Below are positions 41,998-50,576 of a DNA stretch of 64,000 nucleotides, in pieces. A program made the position numbers and the translations under genes. Location of the stretch: the NCBI GenBank assembly GCA_910578545.1, contig CAJTPT010000006.1, positions 1 through 64,000 on the forward strand, in the 5' to 3' direction. The notes below the pieces were generated by a model. That model was not told where the DNA came from and searched no databases. It worked only from the letters and a program-made list of their open reading frames with translations. The DNA comes from an uncultured Christensenella sp. (lineage in GTDB: Bacteria; Bacillota; Clostridia; Christensenellales; Pumilibacteraceae). How positions within the stretch are numbered: the stretch's first letter is position 1; each line of letters begins with the position of its first letter.

Positions 41998-42395
41998 TAC
42001 TTGTTTTCTCCTTTCATTTCTTTCAGCCGTTTTTCAGCCTCTTCTCTCGTGCCAATTAGTAAATCTTCGTCAATACCCATACTTACATTTTTTAGGTAGT
42101 AGGTTATCTTTGATTTGCCGCAATACACGCGCCTTACTACAAATTCAAAAATTGTCGGCGTGGCGCATTCTTCTATCGTTTTTCCGTAGCCTTTGATATG
42201 TATAAAGTAAACAATATCGCCGACTTTGTATTTAGGTTTTAGCCTTTCGTAAAACCGCAATTCCCCTTTCTCAATCGCGTTTTCCAATTCCCATAGCCTT
42301 TGCGTAAATAGGAAGTATTTTGTTAAATCGGTAGTGCCTTGATTGACATTAAGATTTAATACTAAATCCCGATCAGTTATGCGTTCGTATGACAT
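41997..42395 (-). CDS. Hypothetical phage protein
   Basis: The 132-residue protein has PKYKVGDIVYFIHIKGYGKT (residues about 54-73), again a KVGD-type beta-barrel start, and ends with a basic helical tail (TREEAEKRLKEMKGENK). Several phage genes here share this beta element. Overlaps the upstream gene by 19 bases. Function unknown. Confidence 0.6.
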   Translation of the reverse strand: MSYERITDRDLVLNLNVNQGTTDLTKYFLFTQRLWELENAIEKGELRFYERLKPKYKVGDIVYFIHIKGYGKTIEECATPTIFEFVVRRVYCGKSKITYYLKNVSMGIDEDLLIGTREEAEKRLKEMKGENK

Positions 42396-42853
42396 ATTGC
42401 CCTCTCATATTCTTTGTTCGCTTTTCCTGCAAATTGCGAACCAAGATACTCTCGATACCAGTCGTTTTCGCTTGAATAAAACGGCATATAGCCTTGTACG
42501 GTTCGCTTAATGTAATAGTCCGCAAGATGTACGCCCTTGCTTTCTAAAAACTCGCCAAAGTATTTTGCATTTATTTCGTCGTAAGTTTGCCTTTCGTGTT
42601 CTCTTTTGATTGCACGTTGCGCCGATTCAAACTCCGATATTAGGTAAGCGCCGAAGCTGTTTGCTTTTTCACTTTTTATTACGCCAATATCGTGAGCATA
42701 CAATTTGACTTTTAACGCAACTATCTCGTCGTTCGTCAGCTTCCTAAAAGTGTACTCTTTTATTTTTAGTCCTTGAGGCGGATTCCGCAAAACCTTTTTG
42801 ATTATGCGCTTGAATTTTAACTTTTTAAGCATAGTCTTGAATTTAATTCTCAT
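42377..42853 (-). CDS. Hypothetical phage protein
   Basis: The start at 42853 (MRIKFKTMLKKLKFKRIIKK) follows GGAAGGAGAAAG; the longer frame lacks a site. The product has about 158 residues, basic N-terminus, helical middle (SAQRAIKREHERQTYDEINA), no recognised family. Confidence 0.6.
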   Translation of the reverse strand: MRIKFKTMLKKLKFKRIIKKVLRNPPQGLKIKEYTFRKLTNDEIVALKVKLYAHDIGVIKSEKANSFGAYLISEFESAQRAIKREHERQTYDEINAKYFGEFLESKGVHLADYYIKRTVQGYMPFYSSENDWYREYLGSQFAGKANKEYERAICHTNA

Positions 42854-43164
42854 TAGGCTTTCTCCTTCCGCTTTGATTTTCTTGTGTCCGGATTCCAACA
42901 CGCACCGTCAATCGGATTGTTTAATATTCTTACGAGTTCCGCTCTATCAGCAAAGTACAATAGACTTTTCAAAAGCGCAATATACGACTTATCGCTAATG
43001 TCAATTCTATAATCGCATTCAGTCGGGCAGTTATCAATCGGCATTTTCTCGACTGTTCCACTCGCAGTTTTATCGCAACCATTTAAGCACATTGAAATAT
43101 GTACACCGTTATCATCTCGTGTCGCATAGCATTTAGTAGTGCCGTCAAGCGTTATAATTTGCAT
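42853..43164 (-). CDS. Cys-rich hypothetical phage protein
   Basis: The start at 43164 (MQIITLDGTTKCYATRD) is chosen; upstream codons have no site. About 103 residues with cysteines at NGCDKT, DNCPTECDY and GACWN, suggesting a zinc site. Basic end RKSKRKEKA. Function unknown. Confidence 0.55.
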   Translation of the reverse strand: MQIITLDGTTKCYATRDDNGVHISMCLNGCDKTASGTVEKMPIDNCPTECDYRIDISDKSYIALLKSLLYFADRAELVRILNNPIDGACWNPDTRKSKRKEKA

Positions 43165-43450
43165 TATCTTCTTCCAATTCCTTATCGTAAAAATTTTCAA
43201 TCCCATACGATTTACATTTCTCGTAGTAGAACTTTGCTTTTGAATTGTCTAAATGTTCAAGCAAATCCAAGCATATTTGGAAAGCATTTTGTTCGCCCAT
43301 ATAAAAAGTGTGTTCCCAAGAATCGGCTTTCAAATCTCGTTGCGCGTGAAAGCAATCTTGTTTAAGATCGTAGATGACTTGCTTTAATTCCGACGGGGTG
43401 AGTTTCTTATTCTCGTCATCAAGAATTTGGTGCAGTTCTGCGTCGGTCAT
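43145..43450 (-). CDS. Hypothetical phage protein
   Basis: The 101-residue helical product begins MTDAELHQILDDENKKLTPS and contains SWEHTFYMGEQNAFQICLDL. Overlaps both neighbours by a few bases, so it is part of the compact early operon. Function unknown. Confidence 0.65.
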   Translation of the reverse strand: MTDAELHQILDDENKKLTPSELKQVIYDLKQDCFHAQRDLKADSWEHTFYMGEQNAFQICLDLLEHLDNSKAKFYYEKCKSYGIENFYDKELEEDNANYNA

Positions 43451-43887
43451 TCTACACTCTCCTCAAGTAATTCGGGGTTATCGTGGATATTCCCAGCAAT
43501 TACTCTTTCATTACAAACAGTATAAAGGTCATCATAACAATCTCTTCCCATAGCATCTTGTCCGTAAAAAGACACAAATTTGCCTTTATAAAACTTTACA
43601 ATACCTTTACCTGTACTCTCAAAGGTGCTGTATTCCTCAATAATTAGAATATCACCCTCAAATATCTTCTTATCGTTTTTATCGGACAAACTTGTATATT
43701 GCCCGATTGTCGCTCGGTCAATATCAATACCGCTCACGCCATCTTCGTTTGTCATTTCGTCGTTATGATAATACTTGTCAAGTCTACTAACCAAACCGTA
43801 AACCCAGTCGCCGTTTTGATATGTGGTGCGATACGATTGATTCGGGTCGCGGTTTATTGCCTTACCTCTATAAAGTATGTCTGTCAT
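43447..43887 (-). CDS. YopX-family phage protein
   Basis: The start at 43887 (MTDILYRGKAINRDPNQSYR) with GGAGGGCG upstream. The 146-residue protein has NGDWVYGLVSRLDKYYHNDE, RATIGQYTSLSDKNDKKIFE and ends NIHDNPELLEE, the complete YopX family pattern. One of several paralogues in the window. Biological role unknown. Confidence 0.85.
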   Translation of the reverse strand: MTDILYRGKAINRDPNQSYRTTYQNGDWVYGLVSRLDKYYHNDEMTNEDGVSGIDIDRATIGQYTSLSDKNDKKIFEGDILIIEEYSTFESTGKGIVKFYKGKFVSFYGQDAMGRDCYDDLYTVCNERVIAGNIHDNPELLEESVE

Positions 43888-43888
43888 T

Positions 43889-44716
43889 TTAGTCAACGCC
43901 CTCCAAGCGTAATTGATTTGGATTCAAATTTGCAGTACACGATATATTCAGCGATAGTGTCGGATTTTCCAAGTACAGCTTTTGAATCCAATACTTCTCT
44001 CTTTCGAGTATGTTCTCGCCTTTCGGCACTATCTCTATGACTTCAAATTGATAGTCCAAGATACCTTTAATGTCGAAGCGTTCGGTTTTGAGATGTTGTC
44101 CCCAACGAAAGATAGGAACATATATTGTTTGCCCAACATAAAACTCGCCCGTGCTTTTCTTGGTTATCTTGTATATGTAGCCTGCCGTATTCTTCTCGGT
44201 GAACATATCTCTTGACACATAAAATTCGTGTTCTTCGTCGGGTTTAAGACGTTGACGTTCCCTACCCGAATACGCCTGTTTACACTTTTCACTACAAAAT
44301 CGTTTCTCTTTGTAATCGGCAATGTTGAAAAAATGAGTGCGAATTTCGTAATCCTCAAAACAGATCGGACGCCTTATATAAGTAGTAACCGTCGCGCCGC
44401 AGCAGTCGCACATAAAGGTTATTTTGTTAAAGTAGCGTTTGGTATCGTAGCAGTGTTCGCCTATGATTATGCAGTACAAGTCGCCCGCTTTAAGTTTGCC
44501 CTTACGATAGGCAAAAGCTATGTCGTTGCCGTACTCCGATCTTATTAGTTCTTTGAATTGCTCCCGACTGTCGCACGCTTTGCAGTCCATAACAAGTTCG
44601 GTGTTTTCGGCTTTGCTCGTCGATGAGAACAAGCCAAATTCTCTATCGGATTCGAGATTGCGCTTAGCGGTTTCATCGTCCGCTACTTCATAAATGCGGT
44701 ATAGGATTTCAAGCAT
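43889..44716 (-). CDS. GIY-YIG nuclease with zinc knuckles
   Basis: The start at 44716 (MLEILYRIYEVADDETAK) is chosen; a longer frame upstream lacks a site. About 275 residues. N-terminal part has paired cysteines (VMDCKACDSR, FMCDCCGATVTT, FCSEKCKQA), likely zinc binding. C-terminal part has GYIYKITKKSTGEFYVGQTI, the GIY-YIG catalytic core, then RWGQHLKTERFD and EREKYWIQKLYLEN. Known: GIY-YIG enzymes are phage homing nucleases or recombination helpers. Overlaps the upstream gene by 8 bases. Confidence 0.85.
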   Translation of the reverse strand: MLEILYRIYEVADDETAKRNLESDREFGLFSSTSKAENTELVMDCKACDSREQFKELIRSEYGNDIAFAYRKGKLKAGDLYCIIIGEHCYDTKRYFNKITFMCDCCGATVTTYIRRPICFEDYEIRTHFFNIADYKEKRFCSEKCKQAYSGRERQRLKPDEEHEFYVSRDMFTEKNTAGYIYKITKKSTGEFYVGQTIYVPIFRWGQHLKTERFDIKGILDYQFEVIEIVPKGENILEREKYWIQKLYLENPTLSLNISCTANLNPNQLRLEGVD

Positions 44717-45071
44717 TATCGTCTGTTCCTTTCTTATCGTCGGTGGTAGAATCCGACAACTTTTTCTTTTCTTCCGCGAGCGCATTTTCGAGCGCGTTCG
44801 CAAACTCGTTAAACGCTTCGGCATACTCTTGTTCGTGTTCTTTAAGGTATGCATTATTTATCGCAAGTTTCACGCTCGTAAGCCACGCACGTTCTTCTTG
44901 TTCCAAATTAACGCTCTCGTCAAGCCGTTTATAGCCATTTTCAAGCACTTTATCGGTGTACAGTAAAATGTACCGACCTTGGCTACACGATGGAATTAAG
45001 CTGAACTCTACGCCGTCTGGCACCGTCAAATTGCGCGAGGCGTAAAGGTTGTATTTAGGTCGTTCAGTCAT
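44709..45071 (-). CDS. Hypothetical phage protein
   Basis: The 120-residue product starts MTERPKYNLYASRNLTVPDG. Its second half is a charged helix (NAYLKEHEQEYAEAFNEFAN) ending in a D/K-rich disordered tail (DDKKGTDDNA). Function unknown. In the compact early operon. Confidence 0.65.
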   Translation of the reverse strand: MTERPKYNLYASRNLTVPDGVEFSLIPSCSQGRYILLYTDKVLENGYKRLDESVNLEQEERAWLTSVKLAINNAYLKEHEQEYAEAFNEFANALENALAEEKKKLSDSTTDDKKGTDDNA

Positions 45072-45077
45072 TTGCTT

Positions 45078-45521
45078 TTACCTCGCACACACTTGAAGAT
45101 ACCGCCGTTCTTGTTCTGTTAAAACAAACTCCACCCCGTACTTTTGCAAGTACAAAACGGTCGGCATAAAGAAAACTTTGGGGACTTCCATTTTGTTATG
45201 TATGTTCTCTCGCGCCCAAATCAGCAGTTGATTATCTTCTTGCATAGGATAGTCGAGCGTGCAGTACACTTGCAGTCGATTGAGTTTTTCCGCGACTTCT
45301 TTGTCCTTAACGACTTTGCGCAAATCTTGCAAGTTCGGATTCCAAGTAAGTGCAAAATCATACTTGCGTTTGATTTTCTCGGTTTGCGATTTAGCCAAGA
45401 AAGGTATCAAAACCAAGCCGTCTTGTTCGCAATCGTTCTCAACGAACCACCGCTTTATAATGTCTATATCTTGTTCTTTGGTAAGTCTTTGCTCGCCTAC
45501 CATTTCTTTAAGTGTTTTCAT
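45078..45521 (-). CDS. Hypothetical phage protein
   Basis: The start at 45521 (MKTLKEMVGEQRLTKE) follows GGGAGATAGAG. The product has about 147 residues, helical and charged, with DFALTWNPNLQDLRKVVKDK and ENIHNKMEVPKVFFMPTVLY. No family recognised. Lies just after the DUF5131 gene. Confidence 0.6.
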   Translation of the reverse strand: MKTLKEMVGEQRLTKEQDIDIIKRWFVENDCEQDGLVLIPFLAKSQTEKIKRKYDFALTWNPNLQDLRKVVKDKEVAEKLNRLQVYCTLDYPMQEDNQLLIWARENIHNKMEVPKVFFMPTVLYLQKYGVEFVLTEQERRYLQVCAR

Positions 45522-46180
45522 TTCTCTATCTCCCACGGCAGTTTATCTTGTCTGAAATCGTCGCCCATAATCTTGCGTAGGCTCTCTTTCATAAAGACAA
45601 CGCAATTATGCTCGTCTGCTTGCCTTACAAGGCTATCAATCCACTCTTTCTGCGGAATTACCTTACCTTTGCGATTGCCTGTTTCTGCGCCGATTATGAG
45701 CGTTTTGCGCTCCAAATTCGTTGGTAAGTTGATAGGCTCAAGAATAGGCTCTATGCTTAAAAAATGCGGATTATAGAATTTAAGGATAGATAAATCATCT
45801 TGCTTTGTAACGCTAATACCAATCCAAAGATTGTTGATTCTTCCCCAACAACACCTATTCATAAGTTCACCGAGTCTTGCCGAGCGTTTAGTCAACGCTA
45901 TGTAGCGGTGCTGTGGATTATCGTTGATAGCCTTTACAACTTCGTTAAACCACTCTTGTTCCCAAGTGCCTATGTCGCTCATACTGTCAATGAAAATACT
46001 TTTCGGCTTTTTGCTGTAAAAATCTTTCAAGTGTTTGGGTTGCCATTCGGGGACTTTCCAATCCTTGCAATAGTGAAAGCGGTTGTTCATTACTCTGCCG
46101 TAGCAATACTTACAGCCGTTAGGACAGCCGTACACACAATTTATTGTACTGTCGCACCAATCTATCTTTGTGTTTTGCAT
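45518..46180 (-). CDS. DUF5131 / phage Gp37-Gp68-like radical-SAM-like protein
   Basis: The 220-residue protein starts MQNTKIDWCDSTINCVYGCP and continues NGCKYCYGRVM, a Cys cluster of the type seen in radical-SAM-related DUF5131 proteins. ALTKRSARLGELMNRCCWGR and GISVTKQDDL follow, as in that family. Known: DUF5131 (phage Gp37/Gp68) proteins are widespread in phages with unknown chemistry. Fe-S binding is inferred from the cysteines. Confidence 0.8.
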   Translation of the reverse strand: MQNTKIDWCDSTINCVYGCPNGCKYCYGRVMNNRFHYCKDWKVPEWQPKHLKDFYSKKPKSIFIDSMSDIGTWEQEWFNEVVKAINDNPQHRYIALTKRSARLGELMNRCCWGRINNLWIGISVTKQDDLSILKFYNPHFLSIEPILEPINLPTNLERKTLIIGAETGNRKGKVIPQKEWIDSLVRQADEHNCVVFMKESLRKIMGDDFRQDKLPWEIEK

Positions 46181-46500
46181 TATTTCTTATCTCCTATTTG
46201 TAGTTCTTCTTGCGCCCGTCTGATTAGTTCTTGCTTCCACCGATTCGCACAGTCGTGGTATAATCCCTCTTCGCTATCTTTGCAATTATCAAATATGCCG
46301 TAATCGAAGAGCGGACAAAACGAGCAACTTAATGTGTCAACTTGCGATCGCCACTCATAGGCAAGTTCGGTCGCCTTACTTAGTGCAAGTTCCAATACCT
46401 TGATTTGCTTATCCTTATCTTCGGGTGCGATTTCGCTAACGATACCCCTATCGGCAGTCGCACTACTCGTTATCTTTCCGTCGTTTTGTATAACTGTCAT
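46180..46500 (-). CDS. Hypothetical Cys-rich phage protein
   Basis: The start at 46500 (MTVIQNDGKITSSATA) follows CGGAGAG. The product has about 106 residues, with LSCSFCPLFDYGIFDNC and GLYHDCANRWKQELI, a Cys4-type zinc site. A similar Cys module recurs in the genes at 49761 and 52305. Function unknown. Confidence 0.6.
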   Translation of the reverse strand: MTVIQNDGKITSSATADRGIVSEIAPEDKDKQIKVLELALSKATELAYEWRSQVDTLSCSFCPLFDYGIFDNCKDSEEGLYHDCANRWKQELIRRAQEELQIGDKK

Positions 46501-46501
46501 A

Positions 46502-46684
46502 TTATTCACTCTCCGTATGCTCTTCGCCAAGCCACTGTTCAAAGTCAAGGCTTGTGCCGTCGGTTATATCGAAAATATCAAGTTCCGAGTTAAAGTTCTT
46601 TTCTTCCAACTCGCTTGCCTTTGCCAAAACAAGGTTAGTAAACTTGTCGTTCGGCAAGGTGTTAAGATATTCGCGGTTTGTCAT
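46502..46684 (-). CDS. Small phage protein
   Basis: The 60-residue product begins MTNREYLNTLPNDKFTNLVL and ends FEQWLGEEHTESE. This start and end recall small early-gene proteins of Clostridia phages. Function unknown. Overlaps the upstream gene by 4 bases. Confidence 0.6.
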   Translation of the reverse strand: MTNREYLNTLPNDKFTNLVLAKASELEEKNFNSELDIFDITDGTSLDFEQWLGEEHTESE

Positions 46685-47109
46685 TCATCCACCTCACGCC
46701 TAAAATCGTTGTAGTTAATTCCATACTCATACACGATTTCTTCTACATAATCGTTAGAATCCTCGTTTACCGTAGCGATATTGTTTTTCCACCACTTCTT
46801 CAAAATATCCATTGCCGTTTCTTTGCGGATTTGTTCTTCGCTTTTCGGTATAGGCACAAGCGGAGTGGCGACAGCTTTGTTAAACTGTTCCGTAATCTCT
46901 TTGATTAGTTCAGGCGTGCAATCGCCTAAGTCAATTTGCATAATTACTTCTTTTTGTTTGCGATAGTCTAAATCATACAACCTTTCAGCAACCGTATGAC
47001 AATCGGCAAAGAAAGTATCATTACCATAGTTTGCACATATATCGTCTAAAACGGCGTTATCTATAATGTCATTCGCCATTTCTTCGATTTGCTTTTGTTT
47101 ATCGTTCAT
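46681..47109 (-). CDS. Hypothetical phage protein
   Basis: The 142-residue product is helical, starting MNDKQKQIEEMANDIIDNAV and containing FNKAVATPLVPIPKSEEQIR. Acidic. No family recognised. Overlaps the HNH gene by 11 bases. Confidence 0.6.
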   Translation of the reverse strand: MNDKQKQIEEMANDIIDNAVLDDICANYGNDTFFADCHTVAERLYDLDYRKQKEVIMQIDLGDCTPELIKEITEQFNKAVATPLVPIPKSEEQIRKETAMDILKKWWKNNIATVNEDSNDYVEEIVYEYGINYNDFRREVDE

Positions 47110-47578
47110 ACTGTTTATCTCCTTTCATTCTTTTATGTCTTTCCTTGTGGCAACTCGCGCAAAGTGTTACAAGATTAGTTGGCTCATCGCCACCACCCTC
47201 TGATACTGGCTTGATATGGTGAACTTCCGCTCCGTTGTCAATCGGAATATGTACGCCGTGTTCGTTCTCATAGGCAAGGAATACTCCACAGTCTTGACAA
47301 GTAAAGTTATCTCGGTAGAGAATACGCAAGGAATACGGGTCTCTACCTCTTTGCCATACGGTTGCTATGCCAAAGGCTTGACTGCATTCGTTTGAGCAAA
47401 ACTCTTTTCTACGCTTGTTCTCTATTTTCTTGCCACACCATTTGCAATAGCCGCCCGCAACATATTTAGGCTGTTCAAAGTAAACATTTTCAGTTCCAAA
47501 CATTTCAACGGCTTTATATAACGGTGGAAACGGTCGGCGTAAATCGTGCCGTTCCCAATATGGTCTTTTATCAAACAT
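47099..47578 (-). CDS. HNH endonuclease next to the terminase
   Basis: The 159-residue protein has an N-terminal zinc knuckle (GGYCKWCGKKIENK, FCSNECSQAF) and a C-terminal HNH nuclease (FTCQDCG, EVHHIKPVSEGGGDEPTNLV, CASCHKERHKR). Known: HNH proteins encoded next to terminase large subunit genes can boost headful or cos packaging, and are also homing nucleases. Both Cys2 sites and the HH, N, H residues are present, so it looks active. The gene ends next to the terminase stop. Confidence 0.85.
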   Translation of the reverse strand: MFDKRPYWERHDLRRPFPPLYKAVEMFGTENVYFEQPKYVAGGYCKWCGKKIENKRRKEFCSNECSQAFGIATVWQRGRDPYSLRILYRDNFTCQDCGVFLAYENEHGVHIPIDNGAEVHHIKPVSEGGGDEPTNLVTLCASCHKERHKRMKGDKQYER

Positions 47579-47579
47579 C

Positions 47580-49421
47580 CTATCTCCTTGTGTTGGGATT
47601 CCGAAGCCCTATAAGGTGCACCCTTGTATTTGTACTTGTTGTAGTTGTCGGCGTAGTCATTCCGCCGTTCATAAAGCGTTCTTTTTCGCGCTCCCACGAA
47701 GATTTCGGTTTCTTGTTATTCTTCTCTGCAAGCTTCGTCTCAAGGTGCTGTTTCATACGCAACCCATATTTGCCTGCGCTCCATATATCTCGCGGTATTC
47801 TTTTCTTCTTGCGCTCTTCCTTGACCGTTGTGCCGCTTGCAACTCTGTTAAGGTTTTTAATTTGCCCAACAAGCTCGTCCGTCTTTTTATACGGCGCAAC
47901 AATCTTGCCGTCAGTCATATTGTCTTTGATATTGTGATTGCGCTTATATTGTTCAAGTCCATCCAAGGCGCGTGGTATCAACAACTCAACATTTCCGTGG
48001 TCGAACTCATTTTGCGCGTAGTCAACCATATCGCCGTCGGGATCTGTTGTTCCTCGCGTTCCCGCTTTCATTGGATAAATCACTCGCAAGGCGTTCGGCT
48101 GTTCAAGTTCGCTGTGATAGCCACCGATACAGCAAAGCGGTCTACTGCCGTCGGTGGTCGGTTTCATAAGTTCTTCCACGATTGCCTTGCCGTGTCCGCC
48201 TTGACAGTCTATAACCAAGTAAGTGGTTTGCCCACCGTCCATACAGTACCTACTCCAAATTTTCTTTAAGTTCATCGCTTGTTGGTAGTAGCTCTTATGC
48301 GGTGCAAAGCTATCAACCCACACCCACTGCGATAAATATTTATCGCGCTTGGCTATGGTCTTAAATTCGGTTAACTTTTCCGCAACAACACCGCACTTTG
48401 CATTATTTTTGCCGTCCTCGTCCGCAACGTCGTAGATTACAACATATATTGCGTTCGGATCGCCACAATGCTCTAACTCCGTACAAGTAAGTTTACGGCT
48501 TCGCGCAAGCGTTTCGTCGGGTATCATCGGATTTTCCGTCGAGCCTATGTAATGAGCGCAAAGCTCTCGCTCTTGCTCATCGGGCAACAGCTCTTTGAAC
48601 TGCTGCTTAAAATACTCAATATCGCGTATGTTGCATAGCAAGACGGATTTCCAAGTAAAATCCATACAAAACGCTTCGTACTTCTCTCCAAATAGCATTG
48701 ACATTAGCGCATTATGACGATAGGTGCTGAAACAAAGGTTATTGCGGTCGCTCGCGTTCGTTATGACCGAGCGTTTGAAATTTATGTGAACTCTATCTTC
48801 GACTTGGTTCACGGTTCTTTTTAATCGAAGCGTGGGGCTAACCGTTGTCTTAAAGTTCTTCATATCGAACGGTTCGGGTTGTTCTTGCCCCATTTCTTCC
48901 ACGCCGAGTTGGTGCTTATTCGAGCCGCGCGGAATGTACATAGTGAACTCCGAGCCGTAATCAGTATAAATGCGGAATTTATCGTCGCGGTCGTTCTTTA
49001 TCTTCCAAATGGAAGTCAGTATCGGGTAATCCTTTTCCAACTCTTTGTACGCGTCCGAGCCGAGATTAGCCGACTGCTTTTGTGCCGGCGCGGTGTAACC
49101 CATTTTCTCGCCCGGAAAGAAAGTGCCTTCGATTTGCTTCTCCCCATTCATTAGATAAGTCTTTGTACCGCCACGACAACCCGTAATATGGGTAATCCTA
49201 TACCTTGCCATTACGCGGAGAATAACTCTTTGCAATAGTTCGAGTTTATGGTCGGCACTGTCCGAGCGGATTAAATCAAGGTAGTAGTCGGGGTACCACC
49301 GAAAAAAACTGACAAGCAACGCCGCGCTCTTTTTGTTGATAGCGTCATAGTCAAACGCTTGCTCGGTATTCTTTTTTACAAACCGTCCTTGCGATTTGCT
49401 GTAAACATAACCCTGCGGCAT
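47580..49421 (-). CDS. terL: Terminase large subunit
   Basis: The start at 49421 (MPQGYVYSKSQGRFVKK) follows GGGAGAATAAA. The 613-residue protein has a Walker A (HITGCRGGTKT, residues about 78-88) and the ATPase core. The second half has acidic residues typical of RuvC-like nuclease parts, e.g. VVIYDVADEDG and LVIDCQGGHG. The rest reads as a nuclease domain to the G/T-rich end. Known: it packages DNA into heads with ATP. The adjacent HNH gene and the portal farther down fit. Confidence 0.88.
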   Translation of the reverse strand: MPQGYVYSKSQGRFVKKNTEQAFDYDAINKKSAALLVSFFRWYPDYYLDLIRSDSADHKLELLQRVILRVMARYRITHITGCRGGTKTYLMNGEKQIEGTFFPGEKMGYTAPAQKQSANLGSDAYKELEKDYPILTSIWKIKNDRDDKFRIYTDYGSEFTMYIPRGSNKHQLGVEEMGQEQPEPFDMKNFKTTVSPTLRLKRTVNQVEDRVHINFKRSVITNASDRNNLCFSTYRHNALMSMLFGEKYEAFCMDFTWKSVLLCNIRDIEYFKQQFKELLPDEQERELCAHYIGSTENPMIPDETLARSRKLTCTELEHCGDPNAIYVVIYDVADEDGKNNAKCGVVAEKLTEFKTIAKRDKYLSQWVWVDSFAPHKSYYQQAMNLKKIWSRYCMDGGQTTYLVIDCQGGHGKAIVEELMKPTTDGSRPLCCIGGYHSELEQPNALRVIYPMKAGTRGTTDPDGDMVDYAQNEFDHGNVELLIPRALDGLEQYKRNHNIKDNMTDGKIVAPYKKTDELVGQIKNLNRVASGTTVKEERKKKRIPRDIWSAGKYGLRMKQHLETKLAEKNNKKPKSSWEREKERFMNGGMTTPTTTTSTNTRVHLIGLRNPNTRR

Positions 49422-49422
49422 T

Positions 49423-49761
49423 TTATTCTCCCAACAAACTCTCGTAAACCATATCAATTTTTTGTTGATAAACAAGTAAATCCTTTTCTTGAATAGCGTT
49501 CAATTTGTCAATGATTTTCTTTCGCTTAACTTTTAACTTTTGTCTAACGAAATAATTTTGATACTCTTCCTCGCTAATCTTGTGTATGTAGGTTGAACTC
49601 CACTTCCCCGCACCGCGCAACTTTCCGCTTTCGGTGTATAGATTATTATTCTTTGAAAGGCGAATGTTTCCGCCTTTGGTTATTTCAACTATGGTATCTA
49701 CACCCATCGTTGAACTATATTGTGTTATTTCAACTCTATCGCCAACTTTCCAATCGTACAT
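49423..49761 (-). CDS. Small beta-barrel-like phage protein
   Basis: The 112-residue product begins MYDWKVGDRVEITQYSSTMG, again the KVGD beta-barrel start, then a basic middle (KLKVKRKKIIDKLNAIQEKD) and a helical end. It could be a small DNA- or protein-binding domain. Function unknown. It overlaps the upstream gene by one base. Confidence 0.6.
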   Translation of the reverse strand: MYDWKVGDRVEITQYSSTMGVDTIVEITKGGNIRLSKNNNLYTESGKLRGAGKWSSTYIHKISEEEYQNYFVRQKLKVKRKKIIDKLNAIQEKDLLVYQQKIDMVYESLLGE

Positions 49762-50576
49762 TATTTTTTATCCCCTTTTTTATCAATATCTTTGAGTGCT
49801 TTTACATACCATTGATTGTTAATGCACTCGTCGGTTATATCTTGCAGTTCTTCGGGGTTATCAATCTTTCCCCACCAACTTTCACAACCGAATATAACTT
49901 TATTCAACTGCGGAACAAAAATCGCTGGATTATTGTGAGTAAAAATATGGAGTTGATATGTCGCGGAATTATAACTTTGGTGTATTGATATAGGCAAATC
50001 GCCCAAGTAAAATCCCAAATAGGTTTTGTTGCCGTATTCTTCACCACACGGACGGATTTTTACAAGTTTTCCCGTCTTATGTCCTAACCCCTTGTTATAT
50101 TCGGGTTGACTACACTCTACTTCGGTAACTGCAATCGGGTATTCAAGCCAACGGGAATCGAAATCGTCGCAACAAGTATCTTCCATTATATCGTTGCGTT
50201 TAAGCCATTTATCATTTGACGAAGAATATACGCCGTCTTCATACTGCACTCCGTTATCGGAAAACAACTTGTTTAGTTTGTCGCACCTATCTTCGCCAAA
50301 ACCTTTACAACGACAATTATTACAACACTTCTTTTTTATATCGGGCGTTGACTTTTCGGCTTCTTCCTTATTCTTGTACGCCGTCCAAGTCTTGCCGTAG
50401 TCTGCGATACGGGCAGTCGTTGACACTCTATTTATCGATTTGCAAGTAAACATTTTTGCAGTAAAATTTATGTCCGTAACATAGCCACTTGCTCTCTTGT
50501 TGTTTAACCGAGAAATCCACACCCAATCGCCTACTTTTAAGGCTTTCAGCTCGTCTATCGTCAATGGTTTACTCAT
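49761..50576 (-). CDS. KPLTI family protein A with Cys module
   Basis: The 271-residue product begins MSKPLTIDELKALKVGDWVW. This start is shared with the genes at 52305 and 59646. It is followed by a beta domain and a central Cys cluster (IKKKCCNNCRCKGFGEDRCD), and a C-terminal domain of unknown fold. It is one of three paralogues in this phage. The shared N-terminus looks like a helix plus SH3-like VGDWVW strand. Function unknown. Confidence 0.75.
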   Translation of the reverse strand: MSKPLTIDELKALKVGDWVWISRLNNKRASGYVTDINFTAKMFTCKSINRVSTTARIADYGKTWTAYKNKEEAEKSTPDIKKKCCNNCRCKGFGEDRCDKLNKLFSDNGVQYEDGVYSSSNDKWLKRNDIMEDTCCDDFDSRWLEYPIAVTEVECSQPEYNKGLGHKTGKLVKIRPCGEEYGNKTYLGFYLGDLPISIHQSYNSATYQLHIFTHNNPAIFVPQLNKVIFGCESWWGKIDNPEELQDITDECINNQWYVKALKDIDKKGDKK

